Shown: piece after piece, positions 1 through 12,461 of the stretch
How the letters are laid out: each line of letters starts with the position of its first letter
Numbering within the stretch: position 1 is the first letter of the stretch
Source: Siderastrea radians
Taxonomy: Eukaryota; Cnidaria; Anthozoa; Scleractinia; Rhizangiidae
Assembly (NCBI GenBank): GCA_964017195.1
Contig: OZ024898.1
Coordinates: 11,121,130 to 11,185,129 of the forward strand
Length of the DNA stretch: 64,000 bases
Direction of reading: 5' to 3'
The notes under the pieces: model-generated
What the model saw: the letters and a program-made list of their open reading frames with translations, nothing else
Told to the model about the DNA's origin: nothing
Databases searched by the model: none
Made by a program: the position numbers and the translations under genes

Positions 1-466
1 CCTCAATAAAATTAATGTAGGTGTGCATTCTTGTGGAATCAATTACTTTTTGACTTCATGGCAATTTACACAGTTTTGTTTCACACACTTTTCCTTATTC
101 ACTTTTGTTTCACAATGCAATGCAACATGATGTGTTATCAAGAAAGCATATGTGCTTTACAACAGCTGTTTGGCCCCTCTTTAGGTTTGTCCTGAGGCAA
201 GCCACTTCAGGTGCAACTTGTAAACCTATGTTTGCATGGCTTCACAATTGAAATAATTATATCCCTGTGACCAACAGTGCAGTGTGACTATGCAATTCTG
301 CAGTTGATTATAGCACGGCATGATGATGCTTTGTTTAAAATTGCTTTAAAAAAATGTAAAATATTAATGGTAATTAAAAGCAAATTAAGCTCTTTACTTC
401 CCAAATAAACTTTTCTTTAAGTGAGTAAAATTAAAACTAACCCATCAGTATTTCCGTGAATTTTAA

Positions 467-682
467 TTAACCTTTTAAGCCCCAACATCATTATACAAAT
501 TCTCCTTACTGGTCTTCATAGATTTTGTTGATTACTAATTGAGAGAACCTGTTTAACCATCAAGACAATTCATGTTTGGTGATCATTTGCCAAATTCTCA
601 TGATCTGTAAATGTGTTATGTTACCGATTGATATGATGAGGAGAAATTTGGTGCTGATCACTATTGGGGCTTAAAGGATTAA
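467..682 (+). repeat. MITE family A, copy 1 (TTAA...CCCCA foldback)
   Basis: It begins ttaaccttttaagcccca and ends tattggggcttaaaggatta, so the ends are inverted repeats. Inside are blocks shared with other copies in this window: attctccttactggt, tgatcatttgccaaattctcatga and gaggagaaatt. About 215 bp, no coding capacity: a non-autonomous inverted-repeat element. Confidence 0.8.
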
Positions 683-954
683 CATAAGTTGTGAATCGTG
701 AAAAGAAATTGTGTGCTATTGTCATTCAAGTATGCATGACTGTACATTCCACATACCATTGCATCTTGTGAGACATTACAAGACAAAATTTGTATTAAGC
801 ACAGTTATCCCTTTTATTTTCCTACTATCACCAGCAAGATAGATGAGGCATAATTCGTTACATCATCTATTAAATAAAATTAAAATGAAGCGAAAAAAAT
901 AAAGAACACTTGGAATGTGAGTTGACCTGCACCTTTTGCACGACCAGTTTGAAA

Positions 955-960
955 ATAATA

Positions 961-1009
<49 letters not shown>
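955..1009. repeat. (AAT)n microsatellite
   Basis: About 17 near-perfect AAT/ATA trinucleotide units in intronic or flanking DNA. Confidence 0.95.
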
Positions 1010-2300
1010 TAAAAATATTTACACAGGGTAACCACTTCAGTTATGCAACTGCTATCAATGTGGGCCCTGTAAAATAACAAATGACTTAAAAAAACATAAT
1101 AAGACTGATATAAAAATAGAAAAACTGACACAGATGTGGTCGTTCTAAAAACAGTAGGAAGTTAAAAAAGGCTAAAAATGCTAAAAATTATGAGTTAAAA
1201 ATAACTGCACCTTTATAATAAAAAGCATGCTTAGAAATTTCTAACTTAATTTTAGAAAATTAATGTTACAGAATTGCGTGACTTGTTATATTATGCCACT
1301 ACTCCTTGCTTGCATGCAGCGCTGTTTTACTTTTTTTTTTCTGTGGGGCCAAATTTGTAGTTAGGTGTAGATTGTTTGGGGCAATGTATGTACCTGTGTA
1401 TTTACTTAATATGTACAGGGATACACCATGACTATCCAAACTGACTTTCATAGGTTAACCCATATTTTTATCACCATAGTGCTCTGCACTCACTGGCCTT
1501 TTAATTGGCCCACGCGGGAGCTCTGCGATATACATGTAATAAGTTTATTGTGACTTGCATAAGAATTTTTTTTTCAAATTTCAGGGTTCCATGTTTATTT
1601 TCATTCAAACTTGTCAGCTGGGCAAGTATGCCAGAAAACATATACTTGCCCTGGCTAAATTTTACTTCAGTGCATTTTCAGAATAGTGATAATAGCATGT
1701 TGCTACAGTAGATCAGCAGTAGGGAAGATAAAATTGAGCCTACAAACATTTCATTTTGGAGAGATACCGCTTGAGATGCCATGTGACAAATGATTTTTAT
1801 CAATTTTAATCCTGTGTTTACAAACGTACAAAATCACTGAATGGTTACTGCACGTTGTCCCTGATGACTTGATAACTGCTAATGTGGATCCCTGAAATTT
1901 AACAATGATTGATGCGACAAAAGAAATAATGCTTCTTGATGGATCATCATGATAACTATTGTTATGATAGCTAATTTTAATAGAGAAAGAGAGAGTGTTT
2001 TGGAAACCTAGTCTTAATAATGATACACATGCACCATTTTAATATACTTTTCATTTTCTTGTTATTGAGTGACAGTGTTGTTATTAACTCTCTTCTTGGA
2101 CGTAATGAAGCACATCCCATCTAACAAATTCTGTTCTTGCTGCCGTATTTCATATGGCAGACACTCTCTTATGTTACTAATTCTAATGACTAGTTGCTAG
2201 ATACTCAAGAAAATTTTTTCTTAGAGTGTCAGAGAGATGGTTATTGCCCTGTATTCTTTGACTAAGAAGTTTCAGCATTTTTCTTATCCATTCTTTACAG

Positions 2301-2486
2301 CAATGCCATTGGTCCTTTGATCTCGTTATGGGTTATCTTCTCATCTGGCATGATTCAGGACAAAGTGTTGATTCCTATTTGGATTCTCGTTTATGGAGGT
2401 GTTGGTATATGCATTGGACTCTTTGTCTGGGGGCGACGAGTCATCAAGACTGTAGGAGAGGATCTTACTCCTATAACTCCTTCAAG
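2301..2486 (+). CDS. SLC20A: SLC20A exon (antepenultimate): NAIGP helix and VWGRR segment
   Basis: The acceptor is ttctttacag and the donor is AG|gtag after TPITPS. The exon encodes 61 full codons and ends in phase 2 (AG), completing Ser with the first base of the next exon. It covers two membrane helices of the second PiT homology half. Confidence 0.93.
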
Positions 2487-5400
2487 GTAGGTTGGAGAAC
2501 GAATTGTTAACATTGTGACTGTGCAAGTTCTCCCAATAAGTGAAGGGTTTTAACCCTTTTACTCCCAAGAGTGCCCAAAATGAGAATTCAAGATAATTCC
2601 CAAATTTCGTTTAATTTGTAGAATACTGAAATTTGTAGTACCATGTGAAAGTACTGCTAAAGAGGATTCATTTGAATGGTCACACCATATGATTTCATCC
2701 ACAGACTCAAAAGTTAGAACCACTTTAAATGTCTCTGTAATTGACTCTGGGAGTGAAAAGGTTTAAGGTGCAGTATAAAGGAGATTTTGTTCGTGTTTGT
2801 ACCCCTCTAAAAAGCCAATAGTCACAGTTACATAACTGAAAACCTAAAAAGGCTGGTCGATGTAATAATAGTAATAATAACAGTTTTATAGACGCATTTC
2901 GAGAGCCTCAATGCGTTTACAAGATAACACACTATAGACACTATACTAATTCAGTGAAATTGGTCACGGATGGCCAGATGGAAATGGATTGCAACTTTTA
3001 AGTTCTGTGTTTGTATCTTGCAAAAATCATTTGAAAACTTATTATGGTTTGCCCCCCCTTGCTAAAATTCACTTGATGTCCTCGTCTTGATGTTCCAGGA
3101 GCATTTTGTGTGTGAGCGAAGGCATTTAATCATAATTTTAGCAAAGTTTTGAGGAAACGTGAACAAAATCCCCGTGATACATAGCCATCCATTTAGAAAC
3201 TAAATGAGAACCAAGAATAGTGTTTCAGGAATTGGCGAGCCAGCCAGAGACTAGAGCCAGAAAATAATTATTTTCGGTTGACTTTCTAAATTATTTAATT
3301 ATTTAATTATTCATTATTTAATTATTTAATAATTATTAAATGTTATGCATATTATGATAGCAGCAAAAGAACGTGAGTCAAACAGTTTGTGATGGTTGTA
3401 GCCTGTTGCTTAAATACACCATAAAATGCCGGTTCTGTTTGTAGGCCGATAGACCTTTACTTGAGCGTTTGTAAAGGCAAGAGTGTGCATAGAAAACAAA
3501 ACATCCAATGACACATCAACTTGTAAACAATTTTTAAACTTACAACCATGTTTTCACTGATCATCATCATCAACAAATATCATCTGTTAAAAAAAAAAAA
3601 CAAACAAATAAAGTTCATTGAAAAGCTTAAATAAAAACTGAGTCTGCAAAGTTCTTTTGTTTGCAAAATGACGCCACTTCTACGTGCATAAAACCTATCT
3701 TCTGTAGGAATGACGTAACGAGAATAATGCCACCTGGAGTTAATGTTAGTGTGCCTGTAGCCAATCAAAATTGAGATAGTGACAGCAGTGCATAATAACT
3801 TTAATTTGTTGTCTGTTCCAGTGGTTTTGTTATAGAGATTGGTTCAGCACTGACCGTCCTGTGCGCTTCCAACCTGGGTATTCCTATTAGTACCACTCAC
3901 TGTAAAGTGGGTTCCGTCGTCATGGTCGGAAGAGTGCGGTCCAAGGAAGTTGTTGATTGGTCATTATTCAGGAATGTCATACTTGCGTGGGTTGTGACCA
4001 TGCCATTTGCAGGTCAGTTACTAAGGAGCTTACGCAAACACAAAGGCGACGGCTGACGAGGACTTGACAAAAGAAAAGCTATGATTAGCAAAACAATGAC
4101 TCTGTACGAGTGTGCTTTTTGGTTCATTCCTTTGCCATCCTGTGCTCAACTAGAAAGTGAAGTGACCAAATTCAAAGTTTTGTGTAGAACGTGAACAAGC
4201 GACGGTGAATTTTTGTTTTTCTCCCTGAACTGTAATGCCGTCCTTACAAATTCAGCTCCGAGACAGTTCGGCTTCATTAGACAGATTAAGTGAGTCGGAA
4301 TAATCGCGAAGAAGTTTAAAGATTGTGAAGTCATTTTAAAGCGACGTTGCCGTCATGTTTGAGTAAGCGCTCCACTATCACATAGCCAAAACGAGTTACT
4401 GCCCAGTGACTTGTCAATGCATGTCATCCCGTGGACAGGAATCTATTTTCTTCAATAGTAAAGTTACCACTCTTTCAAAAAAAGGGCCAGGGCCTGGGCG
4501 CTAGGGTTGGTCCCAGATCCTACTGTGCAAAAACGTAATTCTCGGCCTCTTTTGTAAACTGAGAAAGCAAGGTATTCCCCAGGGCCCAGTTGTTCAAAGC
4601 AGGGTTAAAGTGACCCAGAATTAGCTTCAGTTTCTGATTCCGTTTTAAAGCGAAACGATACGGATTCTTGTAAATGGTTTTTGCCCTACATTTTGACTTT
4701 GAATACTTTCAAATGGTCACTTGGAGTTTTGCTGTGAAAACTCCTTTGAAACAAGAGAAACAGCGTGCCGGCTTTCGAACAACCGGGCCTAGGTGTTTGT
4801 TGAAAAAATCCACAAGTGTTTGTTTTTGATTTTGGATTGGATTACAAAGTTCTGAATTAGTTTTAGACAACTTTTTGATGGCTTCGTTTCATCTGCCCAG
4901 TGAAATCCAAGAACTTGAAGAGGAGAACTGATGAGTGCAGAAGCGAAACTTGATATCTCTGCCTCTCACAATTCTTTGGTTTTTGTTGGCCGGTTGACAC
5001 AGAAGTTGTGTCAAAAAGTTGCTATAAACTATTGAAAAACCTCGTGTGAGTAGCAGTCCATGTGACAGTACACCGTACTGTAAGAGTGGCAACTGGTGCG
5101 AGACGGAAGAGTTGGTTATTTTAAGCGTGACCAAGGAGCTGAATTTTGGGTCACCAAGAATCAACTTCTCTTAACAGGTAGAGCGGGGGACGCTTACCAC
5201 TTATCCAAAATGTCGGCTCAACTGCTTGAAATACATTGGTACGCACTTATCCACTGGAAATTTTCTGGAGCAAGCGTAACGGAGCTACTCCACTTTTTCC
5301 ATTCCAAACCGTTCCGTTTGCGCAAAATTTCCATTTCTGTTGCTCACGCTGCAAACTCATATACGTAATAACTACGTAATGGAGACTCAAAATGGTTTGG

Positions 5401-5863
5401 CGTTTATTTAATTTTCTTCTGGCTCAACAACAACAAGTAGTTGCTATTCAAGCAAAGTCAAGAACGTTTTTTCATCAAAACTGTCGACGATGTCATCAAA
5501 AAGTAGTAGCGCAACATTCATTTTGTTGGCTTCTGCGCTAGCAGTGTTTTTGATTGACCAATGAGACTGCAAATTTGGAACTGAAAATAAGGGTCTTCGC
5601 TTGGTTAAAAAAGGCCTTTCTATTTGACACGGAAAGTTTCCAGAATTTCAGACCGAAATTTTTTGCTAAATGGAAAGCATCCCAGGTCTTTGCACCTGGG
5701 ACTTCCAATTTTTAAGTCTAGCACCCTAACTGTTTGGCCACGCCTGTTACTCTTTATGTTGTTCAACATTTCTCTTAGATGCACTATTAACAACTCTTTC
5801 TTGCATTTATTTTCAGGTCTAATATCGGCAGGTCTTTATGCAGCATTACGAGAAGCTGTATGA
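2301..5863 (+). CDS. SLC20A: SLC20 (PiT) sodium-dependent phosphate transporter, C-terminal three exons (partial gene)
   Basis: SLC20 proteins are plasma-membrane Na+/phosphate symporters with about 10-12 membrane helices and two repeated signature halves. Three exons (2301-2486, 3822-4012, 5817-5863) join in one frame across GT-AG introns with phases 2 and 1. They encode about 141 residues, ending at the TGA at 5861-5863. The joined product begins [13 protein letters not shown], which in this family directly follows the GGNDV/GANDV signature. It continues through a [15 protein letters not shown] helix and TPITPSSGF, then the second signature [13 protein letters not shown], and finishes with a short helix. 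The order and spacing match the end of vertebrate PiT1/PiT2, but the tail after the last helix is short (ALREAV). The exon carrying GGNDV was not found in 1-2300, so the 5' part lies to the left. No in-frame stop or frameshift was seen. PiT1 versus PiT2 orthology cannot be decided here. Confidence 0.94.
2549..2766 (+). repeat. MITE family B, 'ACTCCCA' ends
   Basis: The left end tttaacccttttactccca is mirrored by the right end tgggagtgaaaaggtttaa. About 218 bp, no ORF. It sits in the SLC20A intron 60 bp after the 2301-2486 exon. A related left end, ttaaccgtttgactccta, occurs at 33341. Confidence 0.8.
2767..3821. other. SLC20A intron remainder with AT-rich simple repeat
   Basis: Non-coding. 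A degenerate ATTTAATT tandem lies at about 3290-3345. No other structured element recognised. Confidence 0.6.
3822..4012 (+). CDS. SLC20A: SLC20A exon (penultimate): second PiT signature [12 protein letters not shown]
   Basis: The acceptor is tgttccag. The exon reads [13 protein letters not shown], then the [10 protein letters not shown] transport signature, then [13 protein letters not shown], and ends WVVTMPFA plus one base before gtcagt. It joins in phase 1 to the last exon. This is the most conserved part of the family visible here. Confidence 0.95.
4580..4791. repeat. Foldback element with GGGCCCAGTTGTTC ends
   Basis: The left end agggcccagttgttc is mirrored by gaacaaccgggcct at the right. 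The outer motif CCCAGTTGTTC is shared with the hairpin at 53679-53834, but the interior differs. It lies in the last SLC20A intron. Confidence 0.65.
4792..5816. other. SLC20A last intron, remainder
   Basis: Non-coding; nothing recognised. Open frames on both strands at 4889-5368 and 5624-5863 have no family features. The second overlaps the true terminal exon in its own frame. Confidence 0.5.
5817..5863 (+). CDS. SLC20A: SLC20A terminal exon and stop codon
   Basis: The acceptor is tttattttcag. The exon encodes (G)[14 protein letters not shown] followed by TGA. This matches the last helix of PiT proteins (human PiT2 has a similar glycine-rich start). No canonical AATAAA was seen soon after the stop, so the 3' UTR end is not defined. 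Confidence 0.9.
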
Positions 5864-7117
5864 GACAAGCGTTATCTCTAGTACCAAGAATGAACAATTA
5901 ATTCTTGTCATTGATTGAGTGTTAGGTTTTTCTGTTATCAAATAACATTATTTTGTTTCCCTTTTGTTGGTTAGGTTTTCGTTTTCAAATATTATTAATT
6001 GGCGAAAGGTGGCATGGAATATAAAAGTGAAAATCACATCCTTTGTTGGGTATCTTCGCCCTACACCTTTCATGGCACATGATTGAGGTTTATATTTTAG
6101 TATCCGTGATTCACAATTCCTTATTTTAACATGGATGCAGCTTTTCTATTTTAATTTTAGCCGTGAATGAAATGATTTTTGAAACATGATCCCTCTTTAA
6201 TTTATGAATTTTTAATGTTAACGGCTGGGATTTGCAAAGGAAAAAAAAAGGCCGTGGTGTCATTTGCCAGCTTAAAACTGAGTAGGGGCCTGGAACCGAG
6301 TTCAAAGTTATTGCAGAATTCAGTCTGTAATGAAGAATTGGCCTGATGAAATAGCGTAATGTAATAACTGTTAGCGTCTTAGAAGGTTAGGATGAAAATT
6401 CACTAGAGTTTTAAAACAAAGACGGAGAAAGTCACATACAAGCGTTTGGCAAAATCGTGTTCTATCTGAACCATACAATACAAACTCTGTAAATTGTCTG
6501 ATTTTTACAAGGTATTTATTGTTCAGTTTCGACTCAACTGACTAGTTTCAACCTTGACAAGATAACGTTATCAATTTTTAGTTGCTTTGTAAGGCAATGC
6601 TAGTAATGTTAATCGATCGATCTTAACAACTCAGTACCAGTCCCCTATTTGCTTCTAAACTGGCCGTTGTATTGGTGTACAATTTATTTTACTGGTGTTA
6701 CGCCGTGTACTATTTGTACTTGTGTACAGATTATTTTACTGGTGTACTATTTGTACTTGTTTACTAATTATTTTATGCAAGGTTTTGTACTGATCTCTTG
6801 GCTTGCATCATGTCTGTCAAGAGAGTTGAAAGCCTTGTCAGTGAGTTATCTTAGATAGAAAATTCAAGTTTGTAATATATTATGGCTTCAAGTATGTTTG
6901 TGTAAAAATCTCATATATATACTTGTGATAGGAATGTTCTCGTGAAGATTTTTAATATATCAATTGTTCTTGGTGAATTGTAACTATGTGCGATTAATAT
7001 AGTGATTTGAGACATTTTGTAGAATGTTCAATTCGTGGAGAAGTCCTCTACTAAAGGCATGGCAGTTGAAGGTTTGCAAAGTGGGTGTGCTATCCGAGTA
7101 CATGTTTTAATTGGTCT
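5864..7117. other. SLC20A 3' flank / intergenic
   Basis: Probably includes the SLC20A 3' UTR. It holds a short tandem duplication around attattttactggtgt / actatttgtacttgt (about 6684-6775). No gene seen. Confidence 0.5.
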
Positions 7118-7315
7118 TGACCCTTTAAGCCCCAATAGTGATCAGCATCAAATTTCTCCTCATCGTGTCAGTGTATTGTAACACATACAGGTCATAAGAA
7201 TTTGGCAAGTGATCACCAAACATGAATTGTCTTGATGTTTAAAAAGATTCTTCCAATTAGTAATCAATGAAATCTGTGGAGACCAGTAAGGAGAATTCAC
7301 TCGCTGATAGTGTGT
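7118..7315 (-). repeat. MITE family A, copy 2
   Basis: Begins ctttaagccccaatagtg, which mirrors the right end of copy 1. It contains the reversed gatcaccaaacatgaattgtc and ccagtaaggagaattc blocks. The right end seems truncated or degenerate. Confidence 0.75.
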
Positions 7316-8028
7316 TTTCCTAGTAGTAAAGAATCCGTGTATTTTTGTATCCCCACTCTTCCTTTTCGCTGAGGCCCTGTGTTTTGTAGTTGGTGCAATT
7401 TTTTCTTCAGTCGCCCGTTTCAACTTTTTTTCGCCCCAACTATGCGCCCTGGGTCTCTGAGGGTGTACTCCTTGAAATTTAGTGATGTCCAAAATTCTAC
7501 TGTCGAATCTAAGTTCTGCAATGTTTTAGGTTATGAGTTAGAAAGCTAACCTATGACACCCACACTTGTCTGCATTGCGTTCAAGCAAGGTGCGCGGTAT
7601 GGGGCCGGTAATTTAAGCAAAGTTTGGATGGGGCTGAACAAAACCATGCATGGTGTCAATTGATTTCAATTTGGTTTACCCAAATATCTCCGTGTGGTTT
7701 GTCAAGAAAGCATACAGCACAGACTTAGAAGGACATTTATCTCCTTAAAGTATCTCCCAATGAACAAACGTAGAGGTCCGTTTATGGTACCACGGTCTAA
7801 GTTGGACATAGTTTAAATAATTGACCGTTGAAGTATATAGAGGAAGTTGGGAATGTTTGTCCCCGTATTATAATTATCATGCGTTAATTGCACTTTTCTG
7901 TAATGAGCTTTTATTTGTTCGTGATCAGATCGTGTTGGAAGATAGAGTTGACGTCAAAGGGCGGGCGTCGAGAAACAGGACCTCCGGGATGTGTCCGTAA
8001 AGTCAGGGACATTTAGGGACTCTTATTC

Positions 8029-8222
8029 TTTAAGCCCCAGTAGTGACAAGCGCCTAAATTCTCTTCACGGTATCACTAGTTGATCAAACGTACTGGTCAT
8101 GAGAACAAAGAAAATGATCGCCAAAGATAAAATTTTCGGAATTCTCCCAACTAGTACCATACGAAATATGTGGAGAACAGTGATGTGAAAGTACATGTTG
8201 ATATTGGGTTTCAAGGGTTAAT
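8029..8222 (-). repeat. MITE family A, copy 3 (diverged)
   Basis: Starts ttaagccccagtagtgac and ends gggtttcaagggttaa. The internal order matches copies 1 and 2, but many substitutions are present. Confidence 0.7.
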
Positions 8223-8629
8223 AAATCACGACGGCACCAGCAGGGAGAACGTTACAAAACTTTTACGAGCTTTTCACTTGTATGTACATTCTGGTACATT
8301 TGTTTGCCATTCTCAGCAAAACAACATCGCGAAGTGAGTTGTAATAGTCACGGCGTAATTCTTTCAGTGACGACAGTACGTCAGTGTCGTTTTCGTAGGT
8401 CAGGGGGGGGGGGGGCTGGGGTCTGTAGTTTCTTAGGGATTGGACAAGGTTGGTGCAGTTATGTAGGCAGTTGCTTTTCATCTTGCGAGCAGAATGCTAT
8501 TGCCATTTGGGGATACTTCGTTATAGCATACATTTATTATTGTTTCATTTCACTTTGCTAATGCGTGAATATCTTCGGTTTAAATTTTTTTCGGGTTCTC
8601 CATTTTTCGACCTCCCGAAAAAAACCAGT

Positions 8630-8808
8630 CGTGAGAATGCAAATTCTCCTTACTGTTCTCCATACATTTCTTATGGAACTAGTAAGGAGAATTTGTCTAA
8701 ATATCAAGACCTCTCTTTATTCTCGCCACTTAAATGTTTGAACAAGTAGTGAAGTGACAATGTAAAGAGAAATTTCATTTTCGTCCTGTTAGGGCTTAAA
8801 AGGTTAAT
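8630..8808 (+). repeat. MITE family A, copy 4
   Basis: Contains attctccttactgttctcc, tagtaaggagaatttg and the end tagggcttaaaaggttaa. It shares more with the copy at 32327-32538 than with copy 1, which suggests subfamilies. Confidence 0.7.
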
Positions 8809-9059
8809 CTGGGGTCTGAGAGGGAAATCTTGCTCAGTTGTATTACAGCTGCTTACTGAAACGTGTTAAACAAAGGCGATTTAAGGTAAATGAGACTGGT
8901 TTGAATGGTGATTTCACTGTAAGGGGATCATAGTATATGTTACAATGTACTATTATTGTCTGTAATTTTTGTTATTAAAATCGAGTGTCTGTTACACGTG
9001 AGAAAGTTTAGTCACTCCACGTCTTTAGAAATTACCATATCTGCAAGTAGACTTCGCTC

Positions 9060-9328
9060 TTCCGGAAAAAGGGACTTTCAGGGTCTGCGCCCGGGCGAAA
9101 AGTTGTCACCCATCAGGATAAACAAATTCCTCGACTTTTTACTGACCAGAAAGCAATTGTCACAATTTTGACATCAAGAAAAATCCTTATCGAAGTAAAA
9201 AATAAAATTCCCCTGACTTTTGACTGACTCTGAGGTAGACTTAAAATTCCCCTGACTTGGCGCAACATTTCCTGACATTTCCCTGAACTTGAAAAAATGT
9301 TTTTCCCTGACCGTGGCAACCCTGTCGA
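9060..9328. repeat. hAT-like terminal fragment ending GGCAACCCTG
   Basis: A run of diverged 'cccctgactt' blocks ends tccctgaccgtggcaaccctg. The terminal GGCAACCCTG is the reverse of CAGGGTTGCC, a typical hAT end. The only possible left end (cagggtctgc near 9077) is weak and no 8-bp duplication was found, so this is called a solo end. Confidence 0.45.
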
Positions 9329-9544
9329 GATTGAATGCCAGTGCGGATTCGCCTTGACGAAGTGTTAACGCTCGATACGACACGTTTTGAATTTCTTTAC
9401 AAGTTACAAAATAAGCTGCCTCGTCCCCAGGCGCCGGTTTAGCGCGGGCAAACAGGGAGCGCGGGGCGTCGTGCGAAGGATGCAAAACGCGGCTGCAGCA
9501 CACCTATCCCACAACGCCACGCGCACCATCATATACCTTATTAT

Positions 9545-9975
9545 AGGAAATTAACGCTTGTGTTAATTAAGCTATTTGAAAACAACGCGACTTAAATTAA
9601 CTCCCTAATAAAGGAAATCAACGCGAAAGAAGGATGAAATTTTAAATGACGGAAATTAACGCGATTAACACAAAGAAACACTTTGTGGTCACAACTGGAA
9701 CAGATGTATTTCATGACTGAATTGAAAAATCACGAACAAGACAGAGTCTACAGGTGTGTGAGGCAATTTCTCTACAGACAATGTGCATAAAGTTTTGCAG
9801 AAATGTGGGAAAGCTATGGTTTTGTAGGTGTCAAGAATGTCTGGACTGGATCCAGAATTTGGGATTAAAATGATGGAAATTAAGATCGCAGAAATTAGCG
9901 CTCCATTTAATAACCTTAATTAACAACGCGGAAATTAACGTTCACAAAAATTAACGCGACTTTCGTGGAGCGTTT
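9545..9975. repeat. Dispersed repeat rich in GGAAATTAACGCG, copy 1
   Basis: Repeated short motifs (aaattaacgcg) frame a core containing tacaggtgtgt, aaagctat.gtttt and ctggatcca.aatttggga. The same order and strand occur at 38943-39283. Confidence 0.7.
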
Positions 9976-9982
9976 ATTTCAT

Positions 9983-11602
9983 AATATATAGATTTAGCCA
10001 AGCCTAAAAGCGGAGCCGCCAAGGAATAAACTGGTTCTCGTTTTGGTCTGAAATATATTTCGGGGCTTTCTTTGGCTCGTTTGCTTTCGAAAAGTTTTTC
10101 TCAAAAAGCCCGAAAGTGTTCCGAATTGTCCTCCAATATTCTGAGGATCTGTTCTGTAAAACCAAGCTCGAAAGGTCATTCTAGAGGCTGAGCACAGCTT
10201 GATTATTTTTTGTTTTTTTCGGGCATCAAACTGAACACATATTTTACTCGCGAGCCGTCTTGCTTGGTTTTTGCAATGTTTCCATATCCTGTCATTAACT
10301 GTCAAGGCTTGTCAAATCTCCTTGGATTATTGGCGGCTCGCTTGAATAAACTTGAAACAGCGCTCATTTACTAGCCTCCCACGCAGTCGTTTTTAGGGGA
10401 GTCGTATTACCCTCCTCCCCACAAACTTGTGGGGAGGAGGGTAATACGACTCCCCTAAAAACGACTGCGTGGGAGGCTACTCATTTACAACAACAAAATA
10501 AAATTTGTTCTGAAGTAAATGGGTTATCTTCATCGCGTTCGGATGTTCAGTTAACAAATAACATGAACTGCCACTATTAGTCTGGTCAAAAATTTATACC
10601 ATCAAGATTGAAAACAAACAAACACCAAACCTGCTTTAATTTATGCCAGCATAAGTTTTACGGATGCGAAGTAAGCCTATATAAAGTTAGGCGCTTTGAG
10701 GAAGCACACAACGACAACCGCTTCGCTTAAAAGATTATTACTACTGAAAATTTCTAGGACAAAAAAATCGACAATCAAAATTGAAAGCAATTATTCGCCG
10801 TAATCTCATTGAAGTGATGCTTGTGCGGTTGCCTTGCGACTGTGCTTTGACCTACTGCTATGAATAAACTAACACAAAATAATAAACAGAGAAATCAATT
10901 TTGAAAAAGTTTATTCGAAGACCCGTAAGTTTATACTTTAATAAATGCAATTTGCGTTACACTTCCAGCATCGTGGGTCCGTCCACGTGAGTGAAATCGG
11001 CTGTGCATGGCAAAATATTCAAGATTACATCTGTCACAAATCTGAGCGCGTTTTCTAAAAACTTTATAAAGTCAAAAGTAAATGACACATTTTTAATGAC
11101 ATAAATTAAATTTCAATTTCAAAATGTAATTTCTTTGACCGTAATACTCAAAATTCCTTTAAAAACTTCACTTACTCGGTTGTGTTTCAGAACAGGGCAA
11201 GCTCTCCGCCGTGAAGAAAACAAAGCGATGAAGTCCTTTGAAGGCAGCTTGCGTAACTTGAACTTTTCGCCTTCTACCAGTATTCTTTTGAACTTTTTCT
11301 TTCCATTTATAGATATGAGATGTTTTTTATTCTCAAGTTTAAAACTACAGTACTGTCGAACAATCATTTTGCTCAATAAAATTAAGCTTTTAAAGAAACC
11401 TCTTTTTCAAAAGCGACGATAGTCATGCGATTGCCCGCCATGAATAACGCCTGTTGCCCAAAAGCACCGCGCGATTTCCCGCCAAGAAAAAGATGAGAGT
11501 CCCAGAGTCTGTACGGGCGTACACTGACGTCACAACCAAAATTTCTCGGATCGATAGGTTACGAAATTTGCTTAGGAATGGAGCTCCGCTGGCTCCGCTA
11601 TT
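9983..11602 (-). repeat. 'SNGAPL'-type repeat, diverged copy (reverse orientation)
   Basis: Starts tatatagatttagccaagcc and ends ggagctccgctggctccgct, the exact reverse of the ends of the two copies at 50703-52420. Near the right end the reverse strand still encodes SGAPFLSKF and VTSVYARTDS-like pieces. It is longer (1.6 kb versus 0.87 kb), partly because a hairpin element lies inside at 10372-10479. Confidence 0.65.
10372..10479. repeat. Perfect 53-bp inverted repeat with 2-nt loop
   Basis: The arm from tagcctcccacgcagtcg (10372-10424) is repeated in reverse complement at 10427-10479, separated only by 'ac'. I found no mismatch by eye. It is a short hairpin element of the kind common in anthozoan DNA. 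Confidence 0.95.
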
Positions 11603-11841
11603 ATGAGGTAAGAAGGAGGGACGCCTGGGGACGAGGCAGCCCAATGAGTTGACAAATCCAGATTTTCGGGTTTCACTTTCCCGGTGCACTCAGCAGTTTT
11701 CATGAACACTTGAAAATTCGTCGCTCTAGCTCCCGTTCAGGCATCAATTAGTAATCGTCCACTTCAATTTCGTCAAAAATGCCCTTAGAGGGACTCTAAA
11801 GTTTCCCTCGTGTGACCTTGTTCCTCCGGCTTCTTTAGCTA

Positions 11842-12040
11842 GGGACGGACCATTAGAAAAGTTAAGGGGGGGGGGGGGGGGCGAAGTACCAAAAAAATTC
11901 ATGCAAGGGAAATTTGAGAGAAAAAATTCATGCACAGCAATAAGCCCACAAAAAGGTTCTTTATGGGAAATGTCAACGAAAAAAATCCGTGCAGCTCGAA
12001 AATTCCGCACCACCCTATAACTTTTCTAATGGTCCGTCCC
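11842..12040. repeat. MITE with 23-bp perfect TIRs (GGGACGGACCATT...)
   Basis: The left end 11842-11864 begins GGGACGGACCATTAG. It is the exact reverse complement of 12018-12040. The interior holds a G15-16 run and three 'aaaaaattcatgca'-like repeats. No ORF of its own. Confidence 0.9.
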
Positions 12041-12461
12041 ATAGCTTCTGCCGGGACAGCAACAGAAAAGTGTCGCACAGCAACAACAACAATAAACAGT
12101 ACACAGGCCAAATACACCACAACACATTCCATGTTCCTAATTTTCATGATTTATTGCAAGTGTCATATTAACTGGACTTGAAATCTTAAAAAAAAAACTG
12201 AATGAGGTTCTTTGATTCCTATTTTACCAACAGTTATTTGGGCCAACTATCTGGCAACAATGCCGTTCACATATTTACATGTATTTTTAATTTCTAACTC
12301 ATAACAGCATTTATTTAAAATCTGTACACCAAAGGCGTTTTGAGATAAAACAAAATAAAAAAAGACGTTTTTCTACATAACGTAACGTATGAACGAATCG
12401 AAAAACGTATTTTCCAAAATTCGATTAACGTAAATAAACCACGCACGGTGTAAAGCGGACT

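Larger units (their letters stand above)
1..2300. other. Left flank / SLC20A intron, no exon recognised
   Basis: AT-rich non-coding sequence lies upstream of the first visible SLC20A exon. I looked for the expected GGNDV exon and did not find it. Within it lie a MITE (467-682) and an AAT microsatellite (about 955-1009). Short open frames here show no family features. Confidence 0.6.

Noticed and set aside
9060..9328. Complete hAT MITE with both ends
   Set aside because: Only the right end fits (GGCAACCCTG). The left candidate cagggtctgc is weak and flanks do not duplicate.
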